Assembly: GCA_903889965.1 (NCBI GenBank)
Contig: CAISZM010000034.1
Span: 1-41,687 of the forward strand
Direction of reading: 5' to 3'
DNA: 41,687 nucleotides
Origin: an uncultured Elusimicrobia bacterium
Lineage (GTDB): Bacteria; Elusimicrobiota; Elusimicrobia; Elusimicrobiales; UBA9959
Shown here: positions 15,834 through 23,564 of the stretch, one piece after another
Layout of the letters: the number at the start of each line of letters is the position of its first letter
Numbering within the stretch: position 1 is the stretch's first letter
The notes under the pieces: model-generated
Database searches by the model: none
Seen by the model: the letters and a program-made list of their open reading frames with translations, nothing else
What the model was told of the DNA's origin: nothing
Made by a program: the position numbers and the translations under genes

Positions 15834-15949
15834 GGATTTCAGGATTTAAGATTCAAGATTATAAGATTGAAGATTGTCAGCTCGAAGTATTGAAGATTAT
15901 CAGATTTAAGATTGAAGGTTAAAGATTTGGAAAAGTACTGAAGACTTTA
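15834..15949. repeat. AT-rich degenerate AAGATT repeat tract inside an operon
   Basis: About ten GATT cores occur 7-11 nt apart in variants of AAGATTnA (for example GGATTTAAGATTCAAGATT and AGATTTAAGATTGAAGG). Its base composition is far more AT-rich than the flanks. It fills the gap between the 77-aa gene and the next oxidoreductase, holds no gene of its own, and is not CRISPR-like because there are no distinct spacers. Confidence 0.75.
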
Positions 15950-15956
15950 GAGCGAT

Positions 15957-16940
15957 ATGGAAACAAGAGATCTGATTATCGTGGGAGGCGGACCGGCCGG
16001 CATGGCGGCGGCTTTGGCCGCGCGCGCGGCCGGTGTCGGGGACGTGCTCCTTCTCGAACGCGACCAGCACCTGGGCGGAATACTGAATCAATGCATACAC
16101 CCCGGGTTCGGCCTGCATCATTTTAAGGCGGAACTGACCGGTCCTGAATACGCCGACCGTTTCGTAGAGCTGGTAAAAGGGGATCCCGGCATAGAGGTCC
16201 GCCTCCGTTCTTTCGCGGTAAAACTCACGAAAGACAGGGAGCTCTCTTTCCTGCGTCCGGGCGCCCTTGAAGAGGTTAAAGCCCGGGCCGTTATACTGGC
16301 GACCGGCTGCCGCGAACGCACCCGTGAAATGATACTCATTCCCGGCTCCCGCCCGGCCGGTGTTTATCCCGCCGGTCTCGCCCAGAAGATGGTCAATATT
16401 GAAGGCTGGATACCCGGCAGGGAAGCCGTTATAATCGGCTCCGGGGACATAGGCCTGATAATGGCGCGCCGCATGGCGCTTGAAGGCGTTAAGGTGAAAG
16501 CGGTGGTGGAGATACAGAAAACCAGCCGCGGGCTGGTCCGCAACGTCGTGCAGTGCCTTGAGGATTTCGGCATCCCGCTTTACTTCCAGCACAGGGTGGC
16601 GGCTATACGCGGCCGCGACCGCGTCGAGAGCGTCGACGTGGTCAGGGTGGACGACGGGCTTAAGGATATACCCGGTTCGGGTTTCAAGATAACCTGCGAC
16701 ACGGCGCTGATATCGGTGGGGCTTATCCCTGAAAACGAACTGCTTGAGATGGCTGGCGCCGAAATAGACCGCAGAACCAACACCCCGGTAGCCGCGGAAG
16801 TGAATCTGACCTCGATTCCCGGAGTTTTCGCCTGCGGCAACGCCTGCAAGGTCTACGACCTGGTGGACTGGGTCACGCGCGACAGCGGCGTGGCCGGCAG
16901 GATGGCCGCGGAATATCTTGCCGGGGGCAAAGCTGTTTAG
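15957..16940 (+). CDS. NAD(P)/FAD-dependent oxidoreductase of the GlpA/DUF1667 cluster
   Basis: A 327-residue two-dinucleotide-fold flavoprotein. FAD is bound by IVGGGPAGMAAALAARAAG near 7-25, NAD(P) by IIGSGDIGLIMARR near 157-170, and the closing flavin motif is GVFACGNACKVYDLVD near 287-302. The thioredoxin reductase CxxC active site is absent, so it is not a disulfide reductase; it likely passes electrons between the GlpA-like subunit and NAD(P) or another carrier. It lies between the AAGATT tract and the DUF1667 gene, which starts 24 nt after it. Only a weak ribosome binding site (TAGAGCG) precedes the ATG. Confidence 0.88.
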   Translation: METRDLIIVGGGPAGMAAALAARAAGVGDVLLLERDQHLGGILNQCIHPGFGLHHFKAELTGPEYADRFVELVKGDPGIEVRLRSFAVKLTKDRELSFLRPGALEEVKARAVILATGCRERTREMILIPGSRPAGVYPAGLAQKMVNIEGWIPGREAVIIGSGDIGLIMARRMALEGVKVKAVVEIQKTSRGLVRNVVQCLEDFGIPLYFQHRVAAIRGRDRVESVDVVRVDDGLKDIPGSGFKITCDTALISVGLIPENELLEMAGAEIDRRTNTPVAAEVNLTSIPGVFACGNACKVYDLVDWVTRDSGVAGRMAAEYLAGGKAV

Positions 16941-16964
16941 CGGCTAAGCAAGTTCGGGAATATT

Positions 16965-17327
16965 ATGAAAAGAATTATGACCTGCATAGAATGCCCTCAG
17001 GGCTGCAGGCTGGAAATAGAGACTGACGGTTCCCGCGTAGCAGGCGTAACGGGCCAGAAGTGCCCCCGCGGCGCGAAATACGCCCGCCAGGAAATAGAAT
17101 CCCCCATGCGCACCCTCACGACCTCGGTGCTGACGCGCGGGCTGGAATTAAAAATGCTGCCGGTACGCACCTCCCGGCCCATACCCAAGGGCAGTATTTT
17201 TGAGGCTATGGAAGCGGTGAAAAGGATAGTGGTGACTTCGCCGGTAAAGGCCGGCGCCGTGGTAGCGCCGAACTTCCTGGGCCTGGGGGCGGACCTGGTG
17301 GCCTGCCGGAGTATAGCTAAACTTTGA
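16965..17327 (+). CDS. DUF1667 domain protein
   Basis: A 120-residue protein of the DUF1667 family. The N-terminus has two cysteine pairs, CIECPQGC and KCPRGAKYA, resembling a small Fe-S or zinc site like that of molybdoenzyme N-termini; the remainder (TLTTSVLTRG, PVRTSRPIPKG) matches the family core. DUF1667 proteins typically follow GlpA-like and NAD/FAD oxidoreductase genes, as here, and are thought to be a third subunit. It ends the operon and is convergent with a PAS sensor gene 43 nt away, with no clear terminator between. Confidence 0.9.
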   Translation: MKRIMTCIECPQGCRLEIETDGSRVAGVTGQKCPRGAKYARQEIESPMRTLTTSVLTRGLELKMLPVRTSRPIPKGSIFEAMEAVKRIVVTSPVKAGAVVAPNFLGLGADLVACRSIAKL

Positions 17328-17370
17328 GCTGGGGGCTGCCGGCTATGCGGCGCGGCGACTTCAAAAGGGT

Positions 17371-18366
17371 TTACTCCTCCCCTTCCTTCTCCTTGCCTTC
17401 CTTGAACCAGGTTTCCTTCCCGTACAGTTCCTCCATGCAGTCCTTGCAGAGCCCGTGCGTGAACCGCGCGTCAGAGTGCTTTTCCAGGTAGATCTCCACT
17501 TTCTCCCAGAACCCCTTATCGTCCCGGATCTTCTTGCATTTGGCGCAGATGGGTATGAGGCCGCGCAGCGCTTTGACTTCTTTTACCGTCTCTTCCATCT
17601 TCTTGCGCTCGCTGATGTCGCGGACATTCGCCAGCAGGTATCTTTTATTGTCTATATCGATGCTTTTTACGCTTGATTCCACCGGGAAGGTGGTCCCGTC
17701 CGACCTGCGATGACTGCGCTCAACCAGCAGGGTGCCGTAGTTCGTCGCGTCTTTCAGCAGGTGCCGCCATTCATCCGGGTCAAGGGGAGGGGCTATTATG
17801 TCATTAGCCGTCATGCGAAGCAGCGTCTTGCGCGTATAGCCGAGGCTGCGGCAGGCGGTTTCGTTTACGTCCAGAATAGAGCCGTCCTCCGGGCTGACCA
17901 CAAAGATCGCGTCGCTGGACCGCTCCAGCAGGGTGCGGAAAAGGAGCAGGCCCTCGTTGGCTTTCCGGATCTCGGTGATATCGTTGATTATGCCTATAAG
18001 TACGTCGTCCCCGTTGGCGTTCTTGAAAACTTTCTTGCGCGTGACGATAGTGTGTTTTACTCCGGAAGCGTCGGTAAAAAACTCTTCGTTAATGTTATCT
18101 CCGCGTGTTTTGAAGGCCTGGTCATCCAGCTTCCAGAAAACATCGGCCTGCTCTTTCGGAAAAAAATCATAATCGCTTTTGCCGATCAACTCGTCCATGT
18201 CGTGGCCCATGAAATCGCATAGGGCCTTGTTGAGATATGTCCAGCGGTGCTGCTTGTCTTTGGCGAATACCGGCGCGGTGATGGCGTCAAGCATCTGCGC
18301 CAGCAGGTGAGGGTCCGTGATAAGGTTGGCAGGCGCCGGGCCCGGTAGTTTTGCGGATTTTTTCAT
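17371..18366 (-). CDS. Double-PAS sensor with C-terminal Cys4 domain, no kinase
   Basis: A 331-residue protein. PAS 1 lies at about 20-135 (DAITAPVFAKDKQHRW at its start), PAS 2 at about 145-265 (LERSSDAIFVVSPEDG, ending with NVRDISERKK). The last 65 residues form a recurrent module with LRGLIPICAKCKKIRDD and GLCKDCMEELYG, that is two C-x2-C pairs that could bind metal. There is no kinase, cyclase or DNA-binding domain, so how the signal leaves the protein is unknown. The ATG at 18366 is preferred: GGGGG lies 5 nt upstream and TATAAT 22 nt upstream; longer in-frame extensions lack both. Confidence 0.85.
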   Translation of the reverse strand: MKKSAKLPGPAPANLITDPHLLAQMLDAITAPVFAKDKQHRWTYLNKALCDFMGHDMDELIGKSDYDFFPKEQADVFWKLDDQAFKTRGDNINEEFFTDASGVKHTIVTRKKVFKNANGDDVLIGIINDITEIRKANEGLLLFRTLLERSSDAIFVVSPEDGSILDVNETACRSLGYTRKTLLRMTANDIIAPPLDPDEWRHLLKDATNYGTLLVERSHRRSDGTTFPVESSVKSIDIDNKRYLLANVRDISERKKMEETVKEVKALRGLIPICAKCKKIRDDKGFWEKVEIYLEKHSDARFTHGLCKDCMEELYGKETWFKEGKEKEGEE

Positions 18367-18387
18367 ATGTCCCCCTTCGCTTATTCT

Positions 18388-18393
18388 ATTATA
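18388..18393 (-). promoter_or_regulatory. -10 hexamer of the PAS sensor gene
   Basis: TATAAT on the minus strand, 21 nt before the ATG at 18366, with a GGGGG ribosome binding site between. It lies next to a possible forward promoter for the Ehr operon. Confidence 0.5.
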
Positions 18394-18405
18394 AAACGGG
18401 AGCGT

Positions 18406-18435
18406 TTGACACGCGGAGGGCTTATTTTTTAGATT
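18406..18435 (+). promoter_or_regulatory. Candidate sigma70-type promoter of the Ehr operon
   Basis: TTGACA at 18406-18411 and TAGATT at 18430-18435 are 18 nt apart, giving a leader of about 77 nt before the first Ehr gene. A closer TATAAG at 18494-18499 is an alternative -10. Confidence 0.35.
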
Positions 18436-18518
18436 ATATATGCCGCCGCGGTCAGTAATTGATGGCCCGACACACCACCTCACGGCGCAAACTTTATAAG
18501 GTTCTTTTTTAACAGTCC

Positions 18519-20486
18519 ATGCTACTGGTCCTGCTTTCTTTTGTGATCCTCCTTGCAAGCGCCGTTGCCGCGCTTTGTCTTGGCGGACGCCCGTCGCGGG
18601 CGCAGGACGCGGGCGCTTACGGCGCGGTGGCGGCTTCCATCGCCGGCCTCATACCGTCCGTGCAAACGCTGTTGTCGGGGAGGACGGAAACTCTTTCTCT
18701 CCCCTGGCCTGTTCCGCTCGGGTCCTTTTCCCTTACGCTTGACCCGCTTTCGGCTTTCTTCCTGGTCCCGGTCTTCACGCTGACCGCCCTCTCGGCCGTC
18801 TACGGAGTGGATTATCTGAAGGCCTACTCGGGCAGGAAGCCGCTGGGCCTGGTCTGGGCCGCCTTCAATACGCTCACCGCCGCCATGGCGCTGGTGTTCA
18901 CCTCCTCGAACGCCGTGCTGTTCATGCTGGGCTGGGAGCTGATGGCCGCCGCCTCCTTCATCCTGGTGCTGTTCGAACACGAAAAAGCTCAGACGCGAAA
19001 AGCCGCGTTCATATACCTGGCCGCCGGCGGGGCCGGGGCGCTGCTGCTGATGGCGGTTTTTGCGCTGCTCGGATCGGGTTCGGCCACGCTTGATTTTTCA
19101 TCGTTTCACTCCCCTTCCCGCGCCGCAGCTTCGGCCGTTTTCCTCCTGGCCCTTTGCGGTTTCGGGCTGAAGGCCGGTTTCATCCCGCTGCACGTCTGGC
19201 TGCCCGAGGCTCACCCCGCCGCCCCCAGCCAGGTTTCCGCGGTGATGAGCGGCGTGATGATAAAGACGGGCATCTATGGGATCATAAGGATACTGGGTTT
19301 CCTGCGGCCCTGGGAAGAGTGGTGGGGCTGGGCGCTTCTTATTATCGGCGCCGGCTCCTGCGTGCTGGGCGCTCTTTTCGCCCTGGCGCAGCACGAATTG
19401 AAAAGGGTGCTGGCATATTCGAGCATCGAGAATATAGGTATTATACTGCTGGCTGCGGGGCTTGGCGTCATCGGCGTAACCCGCGGGGCGCCTGAACTGG
19501 CCGCCCTGGCCTTCGCCGGGGCGCTGCTTCATGTTTTCAACCATTCACTTTTCAAGGGCCTTCTTTTTATGGGCGCGGGCTCCGTGCTGCACGGGGCGGG
19601 AACGGCGGAGCTGGAGGCCCTGGGCGGGCTCTCCAAACGTATGCGCGCTTCCGCCGTGTTTTTCCTGGCCGGTTCCGCCGCCGCCTGCGCGCTTCCGCCC
19701 TTTAACGGTCTTGCTGGAGAATTTCTTATATACGCGGGCGCGCTGCGGGGGATCAATTTCCCTGCTTCCGTGGCGCTCGCGGGGGTAGCGGCCGGGCTGG
19801 TCCTGGCGGTGGCCGGGGTGCTCGCGGCGGCCGCCTTCGTCCGCGCCGGAGGGACTGTCTTCCTGGGGGAGCCGCGCTCGGAACGCGCCGCCGGGGCGCA
19901 TGAGTCCGGGCCTCTCATGTTGTTCGCTATGGGCGCGCTCGCGCTGCTTTGCCTGGTGTCCGGCCTTGCCGCTCCTTTCCTGCTTGGGCCCCTTGCTTTC
20001 GCCGTAAGTTCCGGCTTTGGTCCGCTTTACGGCTTTACCGCCGGTATCCAGGGCGCGGCGCCGCTGGTTTATGTTTCCGCCGGCGGCCTTCTGCTGCTTG
20101 CCATGGCGGCCATTGCCGCGGCCAAGAGGAAGGTTTTCCTGCGCGGCAAAAAACCGGCGGAAGGCGTGACCTGGGACTGCGGCTACGCCGTCCCCACGGC
20201 CCGTATGCAGTACGGCGCCTCCTCTTTCTCCCAGCCGCTTACGGATTTTTTCCAGCCCATACTCCGCAAGATAGGCCAGTACCCCGTTATCTCGGAATAT
20301 TTCCCCGGCAAGGCCTCCTTCTCGCGCGAGGCGCAGGCGGTTTTTTACAATGAACTTTACGCCCCCGCGGCTTTCCGCATAAGGGAGCTGGCGTACAGGT
20401 TCAGCTGGCTGCAGCACGGCCGCCTTCAGATCTATATAATGTACATCGTGGTCACGCTCATGGGGCTTCTGCTATGGAAATTGTAA
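18519..20486 (+). CDS. Ehr/Hyf-type antiporter-like subunit (HyfB/NuoL family)
   Basis: A 655-residue membrane protein with many helices, homologous to HyfB, MrpD and NuoL/M/N ion-pumping subunits. Conserved pumping residues are seen: Glu in LFMLGWELMAAASF, Lys in GFGLKAGFIPLHVWLPEAH, and Lys in ELKRVLAYSSIENIG. The C-terminal cytosolic element with TWDCGYAVPTARMQY and FSQPLTDFF is typical of HyfB proteins. It is first in a six-gene complex and overlaps the next gene by 13 nt. It would move protons or sodium ions, driven by redox work in the peripheral arm. No ribosome binding site is evident before the ATG. Confidence 0.9.
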   Translation: MLLVLLSFVILLASAVAALCLGGRPSRAQDAGAYGAVAASIAGLIPSVQTLLSGRTETLSLPWPVPLGSFSLTLDPLSAFFLVPVFTLTALSAVYGVDYLKAYSGRKPLGLVWAAFNTLTAAMALVFTSSNAVLFMLGWELMAAASFILVLFEHEKAQTRKAAFIYLAAGGAGALLLMAVFALLGSGSATLDFSSFHSPSRAAASAVFLLALCGFGLKAGFIPLHVWLPEAHPAAPSQVSAVMSGVMIKTGIYGIIRILGFLRPWEEWWGWALLIIGAGSCVLGALFALAQHELKRVLAYSSIENIGIILLAAGLGVIGVTRGAPELAALAFAGALLHVFNHSLFKGLLFMGAGSVLHGAGTAELEALGGLSKRMRASAVFFLAGSAAACALPPFNGLAGEFLIYAGALRGINFPASVALAGVAAGLVLAVAGVLAAAAFVRAGGTVFLGEPRSERAAGAHESGPLMLFAMGALALLCLVSGLAAPFLLGPLAFAVSSGFGPLYGFTAGIQGAAPLVYVSAGGLLLLAMAAIAAAKRKVFLRGKKPAEGVTWDCGYAVPTARMQYGASSFSQPLTDFFQPILRKIGQYPVISEYFPGKASFSREAQAVFYNELYAPAAFRIRELAYRFSWLQHGRLQIYIMYIVVTLMGLLLWKL

Positions 20487-21400
20487 AGCCTATTTCCCAG
20501 TACCTGGCGGTAATGATCCTTTCGCCGCTCCTGCCCGGAGTGATCAACCGCGTAAAAGCGTTCTTCGCGGGGCGCCAGGGCCCCCCGCTTCTCCAGCTCT
20601 ACTACGACCTGTATAAGCTTTTCAATAAGACCCCCGTTTACAGCCGCACCACTACCTGGGTGTTCAGGGCCGGGCCGGTGGCGGGCGTGGCCGCTCTGGT
20701 TACGGCGCTGGCGGTCCTGCCTTTCGCCGGCAGGCCCTCTTTCCTGGCTTTCGACGGCGACTTTATTTTCATCATCTACTTGCTGGGCCTGGCAAGGTTC
20801 GCCACCGTGCTGGCCGCGCTGGACACGGGGTCGGCTTTCGAGGGAATGGGCTCAAGCCGCGAGATGCAGTTCGCGGTCTTTTCCGAACCGGCTTTTTTCC
20901 TGGGGCTGGCGGCGCTGGCGCGTATTACCGGGCATACTTCCCTGCCGGGGATGTTCGCCGCTCTCACCGGGGATACTTGGCGCGCGGCCGCACCTGTGCT
21001 GGCGCTGCTGACGGTCTCGTTCTTTATAGTTCTGCTGGCCGAAAACTCGCGTGTGCCGGCAGACGATCCGAATACCCACCTGGAGCTGACCATGATACAC
21101 GAGGCGATGGCGCTGGACCATAGCGGCCCGGATCTCGGCTACATCCTTTACGGGGCTTCGCTTAAGTTGTGGCTCTTCGGCTCGCTGATAGGCTCGATGC
21201 TGCTGCCGCATTCCGGCTCCTGGGCCTGCGACTGCGGTCTATTCGTGCTGCTGATGCTCTGCGTGGCCGTAGGGGTAGGATTGGTCGAATCTGTGATGGC
21301 CCGCCTGCGCCTCATCAATGTGCCGTATATGCTCATTACGGCCTTTGCCTTCTCGGCGCTGGCGCTTATTTTTCAAATGGGAAGGCCGGTGAAAGGATGA
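20474..21400 (+). CDS. Ehr/Hyf-type subunit C (NuoH family)
   Basis: A 308-residue integral membrane protein of the NuoH/HyfC family, which joins the peripheral redox arm to the membrane arm. Typical sequence includes GRQGPPLLQLYYDLYKLF near 32-50, FEGMGSSREMQF near 118-129, and the acidic loop AENSRVPADDPNTHLELTMIHEA near 188-212. About eight helices are visible. The start overlaps the upstream gene by 13 nt, implying coupled translation. Confidence 0.92.
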   Translation: MEIVKPISQYLAVMILSPLLPGVINRVKAFFAGRQGPPLLQLYYDLYKLFNKTPVYSRTTTWVFRAGPVAGVAALVTALAVLPFAGRPSFLAFDGDFIFIIYLLGLARFATVLAALDTGSAFEGMGSSREMQFAVFSEPAFFLGLAALARITGHTSLPGMFAALTGDTWRAAAPVLALLTVSFFIVLLAENSRVPADDPNTHLELTMIHEAMALDHSGPDLGYILYGASLKLWLFGSLIGSMLLPHSGSWACDCGLFVLLMLCVAVGVGLVESVMARLRLINVPYMLITAFAFSALALIFQMGRPVKG

Positions 21401-21420
21401 CAGGCCGGGAAAGAAACTAA

Positions 21421-22086
21421 ATGCATACCTTCGCGGAACTTACTATCGTTTTCATCGTGCTGCTGGACCTTTCGCTGGCAGTGGCGGGCTCTCTTTCCTA
21501 CTGCATCAAGCTGGTGGCCCTGCAGGGCGTCGTGGCCGGGCTGCTGCCGCTGCTGGCCGCCTCGGGAGCGCCGCACGCGAGGGCGGTGCTATTTGCAGCG
21601 GTGATCGTCGGGCTGAAGGGCGCGGTTTTCCCCTGGCTCCTTATGCGGGCGCGCGACAAGTCCGGGGCGCGCAAGGATGTGGAGCCGCTGATCAGCTATC
21701 CGGCCTCCATACTGCTCTGCCTCGGGGCCTTTGTCGCAGCGTCCTGGCTGGGCTCGCGCCTTCCCCTCCCCGAGACGCATGTCGCGTGGATAGTGCCGGC
21801 TTCACTGGCCACTATATTTACCGGGTTCCTGCTGATAACCACGCGCAGCAAGGCTATCTCGCAGGTGCTGGGCTATCTAGTGATAGAGAACGGGATCTAT
21901 ATCTTCGGCCTGGCACTCTTCGTTGAGCAGCCGATGATGGTGGAACTTGCTATACTCCTGGACGTGTTCGTGGCGGTGTTCGTGATGGGCATAGCCATCT
22001 TCCATATAAGCAGGGAGTTCGACCACATCGATACGGCGGAACTCTCGGAGCTCAACGACTGGCGCCGAGGGGAGTACGGCAAATGA
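21421..22086 (+). CDS. Ehr/Hyf-type subunit E (HyfE, NuoK-like)
   Basis: A 221-residue membrane protein matching HyfE, whose C-terminal part is NuoK-like. Features are about seven helices, a conserved acidic residue in GYLVIENGIYIFGLAL, and a cytosolic end with DHIDTAELSELNDW. It starts 20 nt after the subunit C gene and its stop overlaps the next gene (ATGA). It belongs to the membrane arm. Confidence 0.88.
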   Translation: MHTFAELTIVFIVLLDLSLAVAGSLSYCIKLVALQGVVAGLLPLLAASGAPHARAVLFAAVIVGLKGAVFPWLLMRARDKSGARKDVEPLISYPASILLCLGAFVAASWLGSRLPLPETHVAWIVPASLATIFTGFLLITTRSKAISQVLGYLVIENGIYIFGLALFVEQPMMVELAILLDVFVAVFVMGIAIFHISREFDHIDTAELSELNDWRRGEYGK

Positions 22087-23564
22087 TAAAATCACTGTTG
22101 CTGCTGCCGCTGGCCTCCGGAGTTATGGCTTTTCTTATGCGCGGCGACGCTCCGCGCCGCCAGTTGCTTCTCTGGACAGCCCGCCTGCATTTTCTTCTTA
22201 CGGCGCTCGTTATCTACACGCGGTTGGCCTCCGGAGAGCAGGCCGAGGTTTCCGCCTGGTTCGGTTACGATTCCCTGGGAGTTTTTTTTCTGGGGATCAC
22301 CTCGCTGCTGTTCCTGGGCGCGTCGCATTATGCCGTCGCCTACCTGGCTTCGGAGAAGCGCGACCCCGGCGAGGACTTCGGTGACGGGTCTATTTTTACT
22401 AACGCGCCCGAGGCAGTGTTCACCGGCTGCCTGCTCCTCTTCCTCGCTTCGATGACCGCCGTGACGGCCAGCCGGCACATGGGCCTTCTGTGGGCTTCGG
22501 TGGAGGCCACCACCCTTTTGAGCGCGCCGCTCATATATTTCCACCGCCACAGGCGTTCGCTTGAGGCCACGTGGAAGTACCTGCTGATCTGCTCGGTCGG
22601 CATAGCCCTGGCCCTGATGGGTAATTTGTTCCTGGGCGCGGCAGGCCTCAAGACCGGCGCCGGCCTGGACGTTGGCGGCCTGCTGGCCAAGGCCGCGCTC
22701 CTGGACAAGCCACTGCTGAAGGCCGCCTTTTTATTTCTCTTCGTAGGTTATGGCACCAAGATGGGCATCTCCCCCTTCCATACCTGGCTGCCTGACGCGC
22801 ATAGCGAGGCCCCGGCCGTGGTTTCCGCCCTGCTTTCCGGTGCGCTGCTCAACTGCGCCTTCCTTGGGATACTTCGGGCGAACGCCGTTTGCGCGCGGGC
22901 CGGCCTGGCCGATTTTACCGGGGGAATACTGGTGATCTTCGGTCTTTTTTCCCTGGTGACCGCGGCTTTGTTCATGCTGGGGCAGAGGGATTATAAGCGC
23001 ATGCTGGCCTACTCGAGCATCGAGCATATGGGCATACTGGCCCTCGGCGCAGGCCTGGGCGGCGGCGCGCTATTCGCGTCCATGCTGGGAGCGCTCAGCC
23101 ATTCCCTGACCAAGGCCGGGCTGTTCTTCACTTCCGGGTCGGTGCTGGCCTCCGAAAAGACGAAGCGTATATCCGAAGTGAGCGGCCTTTGGCGCCGCGC
23201 TCCCCGCACCGCCGCGCTCTGGCTTGCCGGATTCTTTCTCATTACCGGCATGCCGCCCTCCGGAATATTCCTTTCCAAGTTCCTTATACTTAAAGAGGCT
23301 ATAGCCCTGAAGGACTACTGGCTGGCCGGCGCTTACCTGTTCTTCCTCGCGCTGCTTTTCGCCGGTATGGCCCGGGTTTTTATCGGCATGACCTTCGGCG
23401 AGCGCGCGGCAAAGCCCGGGGAAAAGCCCTACGCGGAGCCGGGCGGCATGCTGGCCCCGGCGGCGGCGTTCTTCATCTGCGTTATACTGGCCGGCCTTTT
23501 TATCCCGGGCTGGCTGAACGCCCTGATGAAGGCGGCCGCCCTTAACGCGGCGGGAGGGATATGA
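22083..23564 (+). CDS. Ehr/Hyf-type antiporter-like subunit (HyfF/NuoL family)
   Basis: A 493-residue second antiporter-like subunit, shorter than HyfB. Conserved elements are Glu in LLWASVEATTLLSAPL, Lys in GYGTKMGISPFHTWLPDAH and Lys in DYKRMLAYSSIEHMG. It starts by ATGA overlap with HyfE and overlaps the large-subunit gene at its end. Two antiporter-like subunits suggest at least two ion-translocation channels. Confidence 0.9.
   Translation: MIKSLLLLPLASGVMAFLMRGDAPRRQLLLWTARLHFLLTALVIYTRLASGEQAEVSAWFGYDSLGVFFLGITSLLFLGASHYAVAYLASEKRDPGEDFGDGSIFTNAPEAVFTGCLLLFLASMTAVTASRHMGLLWASVEATTLLSAPLIYFHRHRRSLEATWKYLLICSVGIALALMGNLFLGAAGLKTGAGLDVGGLLAKAALLDKPLLKAAFLFLFVGYGTKMGISPFHTWLPDAHSEAPAVVSALLSGALLNCAFLGILRANAVCARAGLADFTGGILVIFGLFSLVTAALFMLGQRDYKRMLAYSSIEHMGILALGAGLGGGALFASMLGALSHSLTKAGLFFTSGSVLASEKTKRISEVSGLWRRAPRTAALWLAGFFLITGMPPSGIFLSKFLILKEAIALKDYWLAGAYLFFLALLFAGMARVFIGMTFGERAAKPGEKPYAEPGGMLAPAAAFFICVILAGLFIPGWLNALMKAAALNAAGGI

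Noticed and set aside
15834-15949. CRISPR array
   Set aside because: The repeat unit is only 6-9 nt and degenerate, without unique spacers or cas genes nearby.
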